Notes under the pieces: generated by a model
What the model was told of the DNA's origin: nothing
Seen by the model: the letters and a program-made list of their open reading frames with translations, nothing else
Database searches by the model: none
Assembly (NCBI GenBank): GCA_017447485.1
Contig: JAFSNI010000005.1
Coordinates: 1 to 44,961, forward strand
DNA: 44,961 nt
Direction: 5' to 3'
Source: Candidatus Saccharimonadota bacterium
Lineage (GTDB): Bacteria; Patescibacteriota; Saccharimonadia; Saccharimonadales; Saccharimonadaceae
Position numbers and translations under genes: made by a program
Shown: positions 31,443 through 39,225 of the stretch, one piece after another
Numbering within the stretch: the stretch's first letter is position 1
How the letters are laid out: each line of letters starts with the position of its first letter

Positions 31443-31469
31443 AAGATAATTATACTATAATTATCTTAT
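31441..31469. repeat. Perfect 14-bp palindrome at the greA/lysS junction
   Basis: Arms ATAAGATAATTATA (31441-31454) and its exact reverse complement (31456-31469), centre C31455. It covers the greA stop codon and the first base of lysS, and contains the lysS TATAAT (31449-31454 on the minus strand). It may be an operator, a weak hairpin, or a symmetric promoter. Confidence 0.8.
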
Positions 31470-31907
31470 CTCGACAATCTTAACCATTTTTCCATTAAAC
31501 TCAACGGTATCACCATTTTTATGCCCAACAATAGCTTTGCCGATTGGGGATTCATTAGAGATTTTGCCCTCAAGTGGATTAGCCTCAGTTGGTCCCACTA
31601 AAACATATTCAACTTCGCGTCCACCCATATCGAGTTTCACAGTTGCGCCTAGTGCCACAGTGTCTTTTTTGCCACCCCGAATCACTTTCGCATTTTTTAA
31701 AATCTCTTGAATTTCTAAAATTCTTCCTTCGGCGATTTTTTGTTCATTACGCGCCGAACTGTATTCTTCATTTTCGGACAAATCGCCAAACGCTCTCGCC
31801 GTTGCAATTCTCTCCGCGATTTCTGGACGGCTCGCGATTAAACTCTTTAGCTCTTTTTCAAGCTCTTTCTTCCCTTCAGCAGTCAAGCTGATATTCTTTT
31901 TAATCAT
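31461..31907 (-). CDS. greA: Transcription elongation factor GreA
   Basis: Rescues backtracked RNA polymerase by stimulating transcript cleavage, 148 aa. The coiled-coil N-terminal domain has ISLTAEGKKELEKELKSL and the acidic tip DLSENEEYSSARNEQ (the essential Asp and Glu pair), and the FKBP-like C-terminal half contains NPLEGKISNESPIGKAIVGHKNGD. A TTG six bases upstream is in frame, but GGAG is seven bases from the ATG at 31907, which I chose. Confidence 0.96.
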   Translation of the reverse strand: MIKKNISLTAEGKKELEKELKSLIASRPEIAERIATARAFGDLSENEEYSSARNEQKIAEGRILEIQEILKNAKVIRGGKKDTVALGATVKLDMGGREVEYVLVGPTEANPLEGKISNESPIGKAIVGHKNGDTVEFNGKMVKIVEIR

Positions 31908-31934
31908 AACCAATCTCCAATTACTTTATAGAGT

Positions 31935-33161
31935 TTACAGTATCTCGGCAAGCTTGTCAATAGTAATCATCTTGCTTTCACCGGTCTTCCGCGCGGTCAC
32001 CTCTGCGGCTCCTTCCGCCAAGGTCTTGTCTGAGATCACAATTCGATAAGGCATTCCCATCAGTTCCGCATCGGCGAATTTTTCACCTGGTCTTAAGTTC
32101 CGGTCATCAAACAAAACCGTTTCTTCATGTGTGGCATAAAACTTTTCAGCCTCAGCCGTCCCTTTTTCACCAATTCCGATTAACTGGGCTTTAAACGGAG
32201 CAACCGTTTCTGGCCAGCAAAGACCTTTCTCATCAGCGAATTTTTCCGCAATTACGCCCATCACACGCGAAACGCCAATTCCATAGCAACCCATATAAAC
32301 AGTTTTTTGCTCATTATTTTCATCGTTAAATTGTAAGCCTAAAGGTTCAGAATATTTATATTTTAGTTTAAAGATATTGCCAACCTCGGCGGCCGCAGTT
32401 TCGGTAAATGCCTCATTTTCTACACCAAGATCTTTCAAGACCTCTTCGTTAAAGACTTCTTTGTTAACTACGACAGATTTGTCACTATTATAATATATAG
32501 TGTCTTCACCAACCGGCAAGAAAGTCTGATATTCATGCGAGTATTTTGCAAAAATCCCGCCGCTTGCAAAAGTCTTGTAGGTTTCCGTTAGTCCTAGCCG
32601 AGCGTAAATCCTATCATAGGCCTTCTCAACTTCCGCATAGTAGCGATCTAGATCTTCTTCAGTCGCATGAAACGAATACATATCTTTCATTAAAAATTCG
32701 CGCCCGCGCAAAATACCAGACTTCGCTCGTTTCTCATTGCGGAATTTAGTCTGGAACTGGTAAACCGCGAGCGGCAAATCTTTGTAGCTGGAAATATAAG
32801 TTTTCATTAAATTAGTAATCGGCTCTTCATGTGTCGGCGCTAGCCCCACTACCCCACCGGATGACAACTCGGTTTTAAACCAAATGTCAACTTCTTGGTC
32901 AGAAAACCGCCCGGTTTTTTCCCATAGTTCCGGATTTTGTAAGGCCGAGAGCATCACCTCTTGCCCGCCGATTTTATTTAGCTCTTCCCTGATAACGGCT
33001 TTGATTTTTTCGAGTACCATCAGCCCAAGTGGTAGAAAATCATACACCCCAGCCATTTCCTTATGGATATACCCAGCCCGCGAAAGTAAAGCCCCATTTT
33101 TTGCAATCTCATCTTTTGGAGCTTCGCGCAAAGTCTTGATAAAAGTTTCAGATAATTTCAT
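31935..33161 (-). CDS. proS: Prolyl-tRNA synthetase (short, no INS domain)
   Basis: Charges tRNA(Pro), 408 aa. Class II motifs are present: motif 2 with FRNEKRAKSGILRGREFLMKD and motif 3 with GCYGIGVSRVMGVIAEKF, plus the C-terminal anticodon-binding domain. Standard bacterial ProS is about 570 aa because of an editing domain (INS) between motifs 2 and 3; here only about 100 residues separate them, so cis-editing of mischarged Ala-tRNA(Pro) is absent. Short forms without INS are known in other bacteria. TGA-TATAAT lies 6 bases before the ATG. Confidence 0.94.
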   Translation of the reverse strand: MKLSETFIKTLREAPKDEIAKNGALLSRAGYIHKEMAGVYDFLPLGLMVLEKIKAVIREELNKIGGQEVMLSALQNPELWEKTGRFSDQEVDIWFKTELSSGGVVGLAPTHEEPITNLMKTYISSYKDLPLAVYQFQTKFRNEKRAKSGILRGREFLMKDMYSFHATEEDLDRYYAEVEKAYDRIYARLGLTETYKTFASGGIFAKYSHEYQTFLPVGEDTIYYNSDKSVVVNKEVFNEEVLKDLGVENEAFTETAAAEVGNIFKLKYKYSEPLGLQFNDENNEQKTVYMGCYGIGVSRVMGVIAEKFADEKGLCWPETVAPFKAQLIGIGEKGTAEAEKFYATHEETVLFDDRNLRPGEKFADAELMGMPYRIVISDKTLAEGAAEVTARKTGESKMITIDKLAEIL

Positions 33162-33167
33162 AGGTAT

Positions 33168-33173
33168 ATTATA
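33168..33173 (-). promoter_or_regulatory. proS -10 box (leaderless)
   Basis: Minus-strand TGTGA-TATAAT, 6 bases before the proS ATG, overlapping the last bases of the CPBP gene region. Confidence 0.7.
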
Positions 33174-33899
33174 TCACACCCCAAGCACATAGAGCAGATA
33201 AAACGCTAGGCCGTTTTTAACCATGTGAGTCAAAATCCCAGCATAGATCGTCCCGGTAATCTCGCGCAAAACACAAAGCACGACAGACAAACAAAACACA
33301 TTCACGCCCACATTCCACTGCATGTGAATTGCGCCAAATAATACTGATACGATTAAGATCGATATTAATATGCCAACCCGCTCCGGCACTTTACCGTTTA
33401 ATTTTTCGCGTATTTTACCATACAGCCAACCACGAAAGATAATTTCCTCTGCAATTGGCGCGACTACTACTAAAGTCAAAAATGCAATAATTCGATCACC
33501 ACCAGACATATAAATATTAAACCCGACATCTTGAGCCTCATTAGCATCAAACCACGGAAAAATGCTAAACAACGCAACCAGCCCCGCCGCTAGCAAAGTC
33601 GATACGATAAAAGCGACCGGAGAAAGCCCGACATCCGTCCAAGTTGGCCAACCGGTTAGCCCCAGCTCACTGCGAGAGGTTTTAGTGATTTTGCGCGGCA
33701 CAAAAATTATTAAGACTAGTGCCACCGAGTATGACAGGGCCGAATAAACTGCTGTCCAAACCGGCTGCGATAACGCCTCGCGCCCAAATATCAAAATAAT
33801 CAGCCATCCAATCACAAATTGCGAGGCGATTACGGAAACTAAAACCCATAAACACATTAAAACAATTCCAAAAACGCTACTTTTAGGTGCTCTTTTCAT
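33174..33899 (-). CDS. CPBP family intramembrane metalloprotease
   Basis: A 241-aa polytopic protein with the CPBP (Abi/CAAX prenyl endopeptidase-like) motifs: EEIIFRGWLYGKI (glutamate pair and Arg) and FGAIHMQWN with a conserved His. About seven membrane helices. Family members process prenylated proteins, bacteriocins or other membrane substrates; the target here is unknown. I use the ATG at 33899, which overlaps the rseP stop as TGATG and has GAGG seven bases before it, rather than TTG 33902. Confidence 0.85.
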   Translation of the reverse strand: MKRAPKSSVFGIVLMCLWVLVSVIASQFVIGWLIILIFGREALSQPVWTAVYSALSYSVALVLIIFVPRKITKTSRSELGLTGWPTWTDVGLSPVAFIVSTLLAAGLVALFSIFPWFDANEAQDVGFNIYMSGGDRIIAFLTLVVVAPIAEEIIFRGWLYGKIREKLNGKVPERVGILISILIVSVLFGAIHMQWNVGVNVFCLSVVLCVLREITGTIYAGILTHMVKNGLAFYLLYVLGV

Positions 33900-34900
33900 C
33901 AAAAGAACCTCGTGATGTCTAGCACCGTCACAATCAACATCAAGGCCAGTAACACCACAAAAGCCCGCGCCACGATTTTCTCTTCAATTTCTTTAGTCAA
34001 TTTTTTACGACGCAACTTATAAAGCCCAATCAAGAACCACCGTCCACCATCTAGCGCTGGTATTGGCAGAACGTTCATACAGGCCAGCGAAATTGAAATA
34101 ATCGCGGCAAGATACGCCAGATTTGACGGACCGGCCGAAGTAAACGTTGGGAACAATACCCCTACAATCCCAACTGGACCAGAAACCGATTCTCCCACGC
34201 TAGAAATTGCTTCTTGCCCGCTCTCGCGCACGCTCGCGTCAAAGCTAAATAACCTTCCCACGCCCGAGATTAAATTCCATAGTAGTTCCCCTAAACCCTG
34301 AAAAGTTTGTCCGGTGATTTGTAGGGTAATCCCCGCTCCCACGATCGGCGCCGACCAAGTTGAGTACCGAATTTTTTGCGGCGTCCGCACTTCGTTCCCC
34401 TCGTCGTCTGTAGTAACGACTACAATTTCCGTAGACTCTTCCACCCGCGTGTCAGATTCAACCGAAAATTGCCCCGGCAAGAACTCTGGCATCCCCGTCC
34501 AAGCTAAAACCGTCAAAATCAAAAACGCCACTAACCAGTTCATCGCCACGCCAGCGAATAAAATCTTGGTTTTTGCCCAAAAACTCGCCGCCCCAAACGT
34601 CCCTTTTCGCTCGTCGAACGCCGATTCTCCATCCATTTGGCAAAAACCGCCAATCGGCAACCAGTTCAAACTAAAAATCAAACCTTCTTGCGGCTTCCCC
34701 CAGTCCTTTTTCTTGAACCGTTTCCACTTCTTCGTTTTTGGATCCTTCACCCAAGCAATCGCTCTCGGCGGGAAACCGATCCCAAACTCTAGAACCCTGA
34801 CGCCATTTCTGCGCGCAGCAACAAAATGCCCCAGCTCGTGTAAAGTCACGAGTAGCATCAGCACGAAAAGCCCAACGATAACCCCTACGAAAATATCCAT
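33899..34900 (-). CDS. rseP: Site-2 zinc metalloprotease RseP
   Basis: Intramembrane protease, 333 aa, with TLHELGHFVAARRNGV (HExxH zinc site, about residues 20-25) and the second motif NVLPIPALDGGRWF near 270-283 supplying the third metal ligand Asp. Between them lies an extracytoplasmic insert with the sequence EESTEIVVVTTDDEGNEV, likely a degenerate PDZ. It cleaves anti-sigma factors or signal peptides in other bacteria. TGC-TATAAT lies 7 bases before the ATG. Cotranscribed with CPBP. Confidence 0.93.
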   Translation of the reverse strand: MDIFVGVIVGLFVLMLLVTLHELGHFVAARRNGVRVLEFGIGFPPRAIAWVKDPKTKKWKRFKKKDWGKPQEGLIFSLNWLPIGGFCQMDGESAFDERKGTFGAASFWAKTKILFAGVAMNWLVAFLILTVLAWTGMPEFLPGQFSVESDTRVEESTEIVVVTTDDEGNEVRTPQKIRYSTWSAPIVGAGITLQITGQTFQGLGELLWNLISGVGRLFSFDASVRESGQEAISSVGESVSGPVGIVGVLFPTFTSAGPSNLAYLAAIISISLACMNVLPIPALDGGRWFLIGLYKLRRKKLTKEIEEKIVARAFVVLLALMLIVTVLDITRFF

Positions 34901-34907
34901 ATATATT

Positions 34908-34913
34908 ATTATA
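34908..34913 (-). promoter_or_regulatory. rseP -10 box (leaderless)
   Basis: Minus-strand TGC-TATAAT followed by AATATAT and the ATG; the same TATAATAATATATATG string precedes the PBP gene. Confidence 0.75.
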
Positions 34914-34916
34914 GCA

Positions 34917-35588
34917 CTATTTACCGAATCTACGGTTACGCTTTTCGTATTCTTTTAAGATTTCTTTAATGTCTTCCGCGCCCATTTCTGGGAAATACTT
35001 CTTGATAAACATCATTTCCGCGTATGCGCTTCGCCACAGCATAAAGCCAGAAATCCGCTCTTCCCCTGATGTCCGAACCACCATATCCACATTCGGTACT
35101 TCTGGATGATAGAGGTGCTTCCGAATTGTCTCCGGCGTGATTTCGCCGTCAGCCTCACCCGCAATCGTCGCCGCATCGGCAATTTCCTGTTCGCCACCAT
35201 AATTAAAGCAGAAACAAACCGTAATGCCGGTGCAATCTGCCGTGGCTCGTTCCGCCTCATCTATAACGCTTGCGAGCTTCGGCGAAATCCGCGCCTTTGA
35301 GCCGAGAATTAGCATCCGCGCATTATTTTCTGCCAACTCCTTGGCGTATTTCAAAATCCGCGTTTCGGCGAGCTTCATAATATAGCTCACCTCGTCCGTC
35401 GAACGTCCCCAGTTTTCAGTCGAAAACACGTAAAACGTGATATATTTAATCCCTGCTTTATTTGCTGCTCCGACCAGCTCCTTAATTCGGTCAAGACCTT
35501 TCTTGTGCCCCTCTAAAGTTGGTAGCCCCCGCTCTTTGGCCCAGCGCCGATTTCCATCAGCAATAATCCCTAGGTGTTCTAAAACCAT
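34917..35588 (-). CDS. uppS: Isoprenyl transferase (undecaprenyl diphosphate synthase)
   Basis: Cis-prenyltransferase that makes the lipid carrier for peptidoglycan, 223 aa. Substrate P-loop IIADGNRRWAKERG (N-terminus), FSTENWGRS, and RTSGEERISGFMLWRSAYAEMMF are intact; the DGNGRW motif reads DGNRRW. A TTG at 35594 is in frame, but AAGGAG would then be only one base away; at the ATG 35588 the spacing is seven bases. Downstream of frr by 32 bases. Confidence 0.95.
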   Translation of the reverse strand: MVLEHLGIIADGNRRWAKERGLPTLEGHKKGLDRIKELVGAANKAGIKYITFYVFSTENWGRSTDEVSYIMKLAETRILKYAKELAENNARMLILGSKARISPKLASVIDEAERATADCTGITVCFCFNYGGEQEIADAATIAGEADGEITPETIRKHLYHPEVPNVDMVVRTSGEERISGFMLWRSAYAEMMFIKKYFPEMGAEDIKEILKEYEKRNRRFGK

Positions 35589-35616
35589 TGACAAACTCCT
35601 TAAAGTGTGCTATAAT
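35588..35616 (+). promoter_or_regulatory. Consensus promoter facing into frr (antisense)
   Basis: Plus-strand TTGACA (35588-35593), 17-base spacer ending GTGTGC, TATAAT (35611-35616). There is no plus-strand gene downstream; a transcript would run antisense to frr. Its -35 covers the uppS start codon on the other strand. Confidence 0.55.
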
Positions 35617-35620
35617 AAAA

Positions 35621-36163
35621 TTATAACTTCATTATTTCTTCAGATTTAGCCTTAAACGCCGCCTCAATCTTGTCACTAAACTCTTTCGTCAAATCGTCGA
35701 TCTCTTTTTCGGCGCGCTTTTTGACATCTTCACCTAAATCTGCTGCTTTCAGTTCCTTGCGTGCATCTTCGCGCACATTCCTGAGCGCCACTTTGGCCCG
35801 CTCAACCTTCGCCGACGCATTTTTCACGATTTCCTTGCGGCGTTCCTCGGTTAAAGCTGGAATTGGCACTCTCACTACGCGACCATCATCAGCTGGATTT
35901 AGCCCGAGCGACTGGTCCGCGCGAATCGCCGAGGCAATCGCCTGAATGGTTGACGGGTCAAACGGCGTAATCACGAGCAAAGTTGCATCTGCTGCCGTCA
36001 CGTTCGCCACCTGATTTAGCGGCATAAATTGCCCATAAGCTTCAACTTTAATACTCGCCAGCATATCCGGATGCGCCCGCCCCGTCCGCACTTTTTTCAT
36101 CTCTTCTTCGAATCGCGATACCGCCTCCTCCATCGCCTTCCGTTCCTTACTCGTGTCAAACAT
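35621..36163 (-). CDS. frr: Ribosome recycling factor
   Basis: Splits post-termination ribosomes with EF-G, 180 aa, full length. Conserved segments: KKVRTGRAHPDML (near residue 25-37), QFMPLNQVANVTAADATLLVITPFD, and RVPIPALTEERRKEIVKNA followed by the long C-terminal helix. Shine-Dalgarno AAGGAG six bases before ATG; extended -10 TGT-TATACT at 36187-36192. Separated from tsf by a terminator. Confidence 0.97.
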   Translation of the reverse strand: MFDTSKERKAMEEAVSRFEEEMKKVRTGRAHPDMLASIKVEAYGQFMPLNQVANVTAADATLLVITPFDPSTIQAIASAIRADQSLGLNPADDGRVVRVPIPALTEERRKEIVKNASAKVERAKVALRNVREDARKELKAADLGEDVKKRAEKEIDDLTKEFSDKIEAAFKAKSEEIMKL

Positions 36164-36186
36164 AAAAACTCCTTATTTATATCTTT

Positions 36187-36192
36187 AGTATA
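36187..36192 (-). promoter_or_regulatory. frr -10 box
   Basis: Minus-strand TGT-TATACT, immediately after the tsf terminator; predicted leader of about 17 bases with AAGGAG. Confidence 0.55.
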
Positions 36193-36196
36193 ACAT

Positions 36197-36225
36197 AAAA
36201 AATAGCCCCTGTGGGGCCATTTTTT
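36197..36225 (-). terminator. rpsB-tsf terminator
   Basis: Minus-strand AAAAAATGGCCCC, loop ACA, GGGGCTATTTTTT; begins at the tsf stop codon. Confidence 0.9.
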
Positions 36226-36814
36226 ATTCAGTTACACCAAGCTCAATACGTTTGAACTGGCGCACGGTGATATTCTCGCCGGTTTTCGCAATCGCTTCTT
36301 TAATAAATTGCTCAACTGTCTTTGTATCATCGAGAATATACGGTTGGTTCATCAAAACTTTGTCCGAAAACGCCTTTTTGACCTGTCCCTCAAGAATTTT
36401 TTCCTTCATATTTTCTGGACCCTTAAAGTTTTCTTCAAGCTCCTTAATTTTAGCTTCACGAACGTCCGCCGGAATATCATCTTCCGAAACGTAAAGCGGT
36501 GCCATCGACGCCACTTGCATCGCAATTTGGTGCGCCAACGTCTTAAACTCGTCAGTCTTCGCCACGAACGACGTTTCGCAGTTCACTTCCACGATTGCGC
36601 CGAGCCGTCCGTCATGGATATAAGCCTCAACCAACCCCTCGCGCGTCTCACGGTCACCCCGCTTTTCAGCTTTCGTCAAACCTTTTTTGCGCATCGCTTC
36701 CAGCGCTTTGTCAAAATCGCCGTCCGCCTCGACGAGAGCTTTTTTCGCATCAGTCAGCCCTGCGCCCGAGAGCTCTTTTAATTTCTTGATTTGCTCAACA
36801 GAAATTTCTGCCAT
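36224..36814 (-). CDS. tsf: Elongation factor Ts
   Basis: Nucleotide exchange factor for EF-Tu, 196 aa. Starts MAEISVEQIKKLKELSGAGLTDAKKAL with the UBA-like TDAKKAL motif, followed by the core NCETSFVAKTDEFKTLAHQIAMQVAS. The reading frame extends 28 codons upstream with an Arg-rich sequence that overlaps the end of rpsB; the ATG at 36814 has AGGAGG close before it and is the right start. A shorter-than-usual core (E. coli EF-Ts is 283 aa) but typical for compact EF-Ts. Follows rpsB in the same operon. Confidence 0.96.
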   Translation of the reverse strand: MAEISVEQIKKLKELSGAGLTDAKKALVEADGDFDKALEAMRKKGLTKAEKRGDRETREGLVEAYIHDGRLGAIVEVNCETSFVAKTDEFKTLAHQIAMQVASMAPLYVSEDDIPADVREAKIKELEENFKGPENMKEKILEGQVKKAFSDKVLMNQPYILDDTKTVEQFIKEAIAKTGENITVRQFKRIELGVTE

Positions 36815-36827
36815 TTTGCCTCCTAAA

Positions 36828-37514
36828 TTATTTTTTACCTTCTTTGATTGCCTCAACAAAATACGAAAGCGCAAGCGCCGTCGCCTTGATCGCATCATCG
36901 TTCATTGGAATTACATAGTCAATGTTAGTTGGATCAACATTGGTATCAGTCAAAGCAAAGACTGGAATGCGGAGCGTGTTTGCCTCGCGAATGGCGTTCT
37001 TATCTTCGTTCGCGTCCACTACGATAATCGCCGCTGGTTGCTCAGTCATATCTTTAATGCCGCCATAGCGCTCGTTCAAGAGGTCGATTTCTTCTTGGAA
37101 GCGTTGCACTTCGAGTTTTGAATAACGATTCTCGAGCTCGCCCGAAGCCATCCGGCGTTCCAAATCTTTCAACTTTTTAATTTGACGATTCACGGTTTCA
37201 ACGTTCGTCAAAGTTCCGCCAACCCAGCGCACCGTCACATACGGCATCTCGACCGACTCGGCCGCTTCTTTCACGATATCTTTCATCTGTTTTTTGGTCC
37301 CGACAAACAAAATCTTTTTGCCAGACTTCGCAATCTCGGTCACCTTCGGCAAAGCCATTTCAAGCCCCTCGACGGTTTTTTCAAGGTTGATAATGTGGCC
37401 ATCCGCACGTTTGCTGTGGATGTATGGCGCCATCTTTGGGTGCCAGCGGCTTGTTTTGTGCCCAAAATGAGCACCAGCTTCAAGCAAAGCTTTCATATCG
37501 ACTTTTACAGCCAT
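36828..37514 (-). CDS. rpsB: 30S ribosomal protein uS2
   Basis: Small-subunit protein S2, 228 aa. Conserved LLEAGAHFGHKTSRWHPKMAPYI (start), KILFVGTKKQMKDIV, WVGGTLTNVETV, and PAAIIVVDANEDKNAIREA near the C-terminus. Leader of about 75 bases; GAAAGGAAAT upstream acts as ribosome-binding site. Operon rpsB-tsf is the common bacterial order. Confidence 0.97.
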   Translation of the reverse strand: MAVKVDMKALLEAGAHFGHKTSRWHPKMAPYIHSKRADGHIINLEKTVEGLEMALPKVTEIAKSGKKILFVGTKKQMKDIVKEAAESVEMPYVTVRWVGGTLTNVETVNRQIKKLKDLERRMASGELENRYSKLEVQRFQEEIDLLNERYGGIKDMTEQPAAIIVVDANEDKNAIREANTLRIPVFALTDTNVDPTNIDYVIPMNDDAIKATALALSYFVEAIKEGKK

Positions 37515-37597
37515 ATGATTTCCTTTCTCTCCACTCCCGGGCCCGTTTAAACCAGGAAATCTCCCAAGAGTTGTTTCGTTAATTGATATATACTTCC

Positions 37598-37626
37598 ATT
37601 ATAGCACACCTTTACAAAAAAGTCAA
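37598..37626 (-). promoter_or_regulatory. rpsB promoter
   Basis: Minus-strand TTGACT (37621-37626), 17-base spacer starting TTTTTT and ending GTGTGC, TATAAT (37598-37603). Overlaps the divergent rpmE promoter. Confidence 0.9.
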
Positions 37627-37639
37627 GGTGTGATAAAAT
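37611..37639 (+). promoter_or_regulatory. rpmE promoter
   Basis: TTTACA (37611-37616), 17-base spacer, TAAAAT (37634-37639). Predicted start near 37646, so the leader is only about five bases. Confidence 0.7.
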
Positions 37640-37650
37640 TAGGGACAGTT

Positions 37651-37980
37651 ATGAGTAAAACAGAGTTACATCCTAAAGATTATCGCGAAGTCGTGTTTAT
37701 GGACGAGGCGGCAGGTTATTCTTTCCTCACTAAGTCCACGGCGAAAAGCGAAGAAACCATCAAATGGGAAGATGGCAAAGAATATCCGTTGGTGAAAGTG
37801 CAGATTTCCTCTGCTTCCCATCCATTCTTCACTGGCGAAGAAAAGATTATCGATACCGAAGGTCGTGTCGATCGCTTTAAAGCTCGTGCCGCTAAGGCCG
37901 CCAAGATGAAAGAAGCTCTAGAAAACAAGGCTAAAAAAGCCGCCAAAGAAGCTGCCAAAAAGGCCGAAAAAGAAGCTTAA
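37651..37980 (+). CDS. rpmE: 50S ribosomal protein bL31 (type B-like)
   Basis: Ribosomal protein L31, 109 aa. The core [24 protein letters not shown] and [24 protein letters not shown] matches L31 type B, which lacks the zinc cysteines. An Ala/Lys-rich helical tail of about 35 residues extends beyond the usual end. GTG 37630 is in frame upstream, but it lies inside the -10 region; the ATG at 37651 is the start. Divergent from rpsB. Confidence 0.94.
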   Translation: MSKTELHPKDYREVVFMDEAAGYSFLTKSTAKSEETIKWEDGKEYPLVKVQISSASHPFFTGEEKIIDTEGRVDRFKARAAKAAKMKEALENKAKKAAKEAAKKAEKEA

Positions 37981-38009
37981 AAAATAACCCCAAAAGGGGT
38001 TATTTTTTT
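37981..38009. terminator. Bidirectional terminator after rpmE
   Basis: AAAATAACCCC/GGGGTTATTTT stem with AAAA loop; T-runs on both strands, so it also serves the minus-strand surface-protein gene that ends at 38081. Confidence 0.9.
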
Positions 38010-38010
38010 G

Positions 38011-38041
38011 TTGGGCGCCCTCGCAGTTTTTGAGCGCCCAA
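38011..38041. repeat. Perfect 8-bp inverted repeat
   Basis: TTGGGCGC (38011-38018) and GCGCCCAA (38034-38041) with a 15-base loop, directly behind the rpmE terminator. No T-run on either side; function unknown. Confidence 0.7.
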
Positions 38042-38080
38042 CATTAATAATGTGTAGAGTATAAAAGTTTTTAATACGAT

Positions 38081-38770
38081 TTAGCGTCGGCGTTTTCTTG
38101 AATCAGTTTTCTTGTTTCGCGCCACAATCCCAAATGCTACAATCCCAAGCACAAAGAACACGATCAATCCACTTACTAAATAATCTTCTTTCGAAATGTT
38201 CAAATTCTGGAACAAACCACCCGTATCAGGCGCGCCCGCGTCTGGCACTTCCGCCGCTTTATATTCCACGGTTAACAGAAATGGTTTGTATAGCTCTTCG
38301 CCGTCAGTATTATAAGCCGAAATGCTGATGGTATAAGTACCAGATGGCAATTCCTTCGCCGCAAACGGAATCTCAATCCGAGTAGTTGGCGGCAATACTG
38401 TCACGTTGGACAAAGCCTCGACCAGCTTACCATCTTTGTCATAAACATTGATAATCATTTTTGCTACTTCGCCGGTCAGCTCTTCGCCTGCCTCTGTTTC
38501 GCCATCGTCTGCCACATATTCCAAGTCCACGTAATGCTTACCAGTTACATCGTCAATGCTCGCAGTCGCATAAACCGGTAAATAATAGAACAAAACACTA
38601 TCCTCGTCATAAACCCCGTCATATCCAACGCCTTTCGCCGTAACTAGATATTTACCATAACCATATTCCGCCGCCGGGATATCGATTTCTTTGGCCGACA
38701 CCGCTTGGCCCGGGATTGCAATCGCGAGAAGCATTAGCGCACTAACTAAAATCTTTTTCAAAGTTTTCAT
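38081..38770 (-). CDS. Exported Ig-like surface protein with LPXTG-like end
   Basis: A 229-aa exported protein. Signal peptide (about 1-26, ends AVSA), a beta-rich, acidic domain with repeated Asp-Gly turns, then APDTG near residue 180, a spacer, a membrane helix (LVSGLIVFFVLGIVAFGIV) and a RKRRR tail. This is the layout of a sortase substrate, although the motif is APDTG and lies 13 residues ahead of the helix, so anchoring by the helix alone is possible. The second ATG (38770) is six bases from GGAG and preferred. Third gene of a surface cluster. Confidence 0.8.
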   Translation of the reverse strand: MKTLKKILVSALMLLAIAIPGQAVSAKEIDIPAAEYGYGKYLVTAKGVGYDGVYDEDSVLFYYLPVYATASIDDVTGKHYVDLEYVADDGETEAGEELTGEVAKMIINVYDKDGKLVEALSNVTVLPPTTRIEIPFAAKELPSGTYTISISAYNTDGEELYKPFLLTVEYKAAEVPDAGAPDTGGLFQNLNISKEDYLVSGLIVFFVLGIVAFGIVARNKKTDSRKRRR

Positions 38771-38784
38771 CATCCTCTCCTCGC

Positions 38785-39147
38785 CTACTTGATTAACCTA
38801 ATTCTATAAGTTTCAGTCCCCGCGTTATAATCCGGAGTCGATTCATCCAAAACGGTAGTCGTCACATTTCCTTCTAAATCCGTATATTCTAGCGAAACTA
38901 CCATGGTTTCAACGTTCTCATAATCCACAGAGAAATTTCGTTCTGGCGTCACATAAATCGCATCATTCGTAATGCCACGGATGTTGATGTCAGGAACGCT
39001 CCCCACCACCCGCACCGTAATGGTGTCGGTAATAGTTGATGATGTTGCCGAGGCTCCAGGGGTCGGTAGGCTAGCTGCAACCATAGTCATTGCAACTACC
39101 AACGACAATCCGAAGAACCCAAGACACTGCTTTTTTGCTTTCTTCAT
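38785..39147 (-). CDS. Small secreted protein of unknown function
   Basis: A 120-aa protein with a signal peptide (KKQCLGFFGLSLVVAMTMVAASLP) and a beta-rich, Thr/Val-rich mature part (ITVRVVGSVPDINIRGI). No cysteines in the mature part and no membrane anchor. It lies between two membrane-anchored surface proteins, 11 bases before the next gene, so it probably belongs to the same complex. Confidence 0.75.
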   Translation of the reverse strand: MKKAKKQCLGFFGLSLVVAMTMVAASLPTPGASATSSTITDTITVRVVGSVPDINIRGITNDAIYVTPERNFSVDYENVETMVVSLEYTDLEGNVTTTVLDESTPDYNAGTETYRIRLIK

Positions 39148-39225
39148 ACTCTACACTCTTTTTATATTTTATGTTTGTTTGGATTTTGTAAAGCCTGCTC
39201 CACACAGACGCAAGTTAAGCTATAT

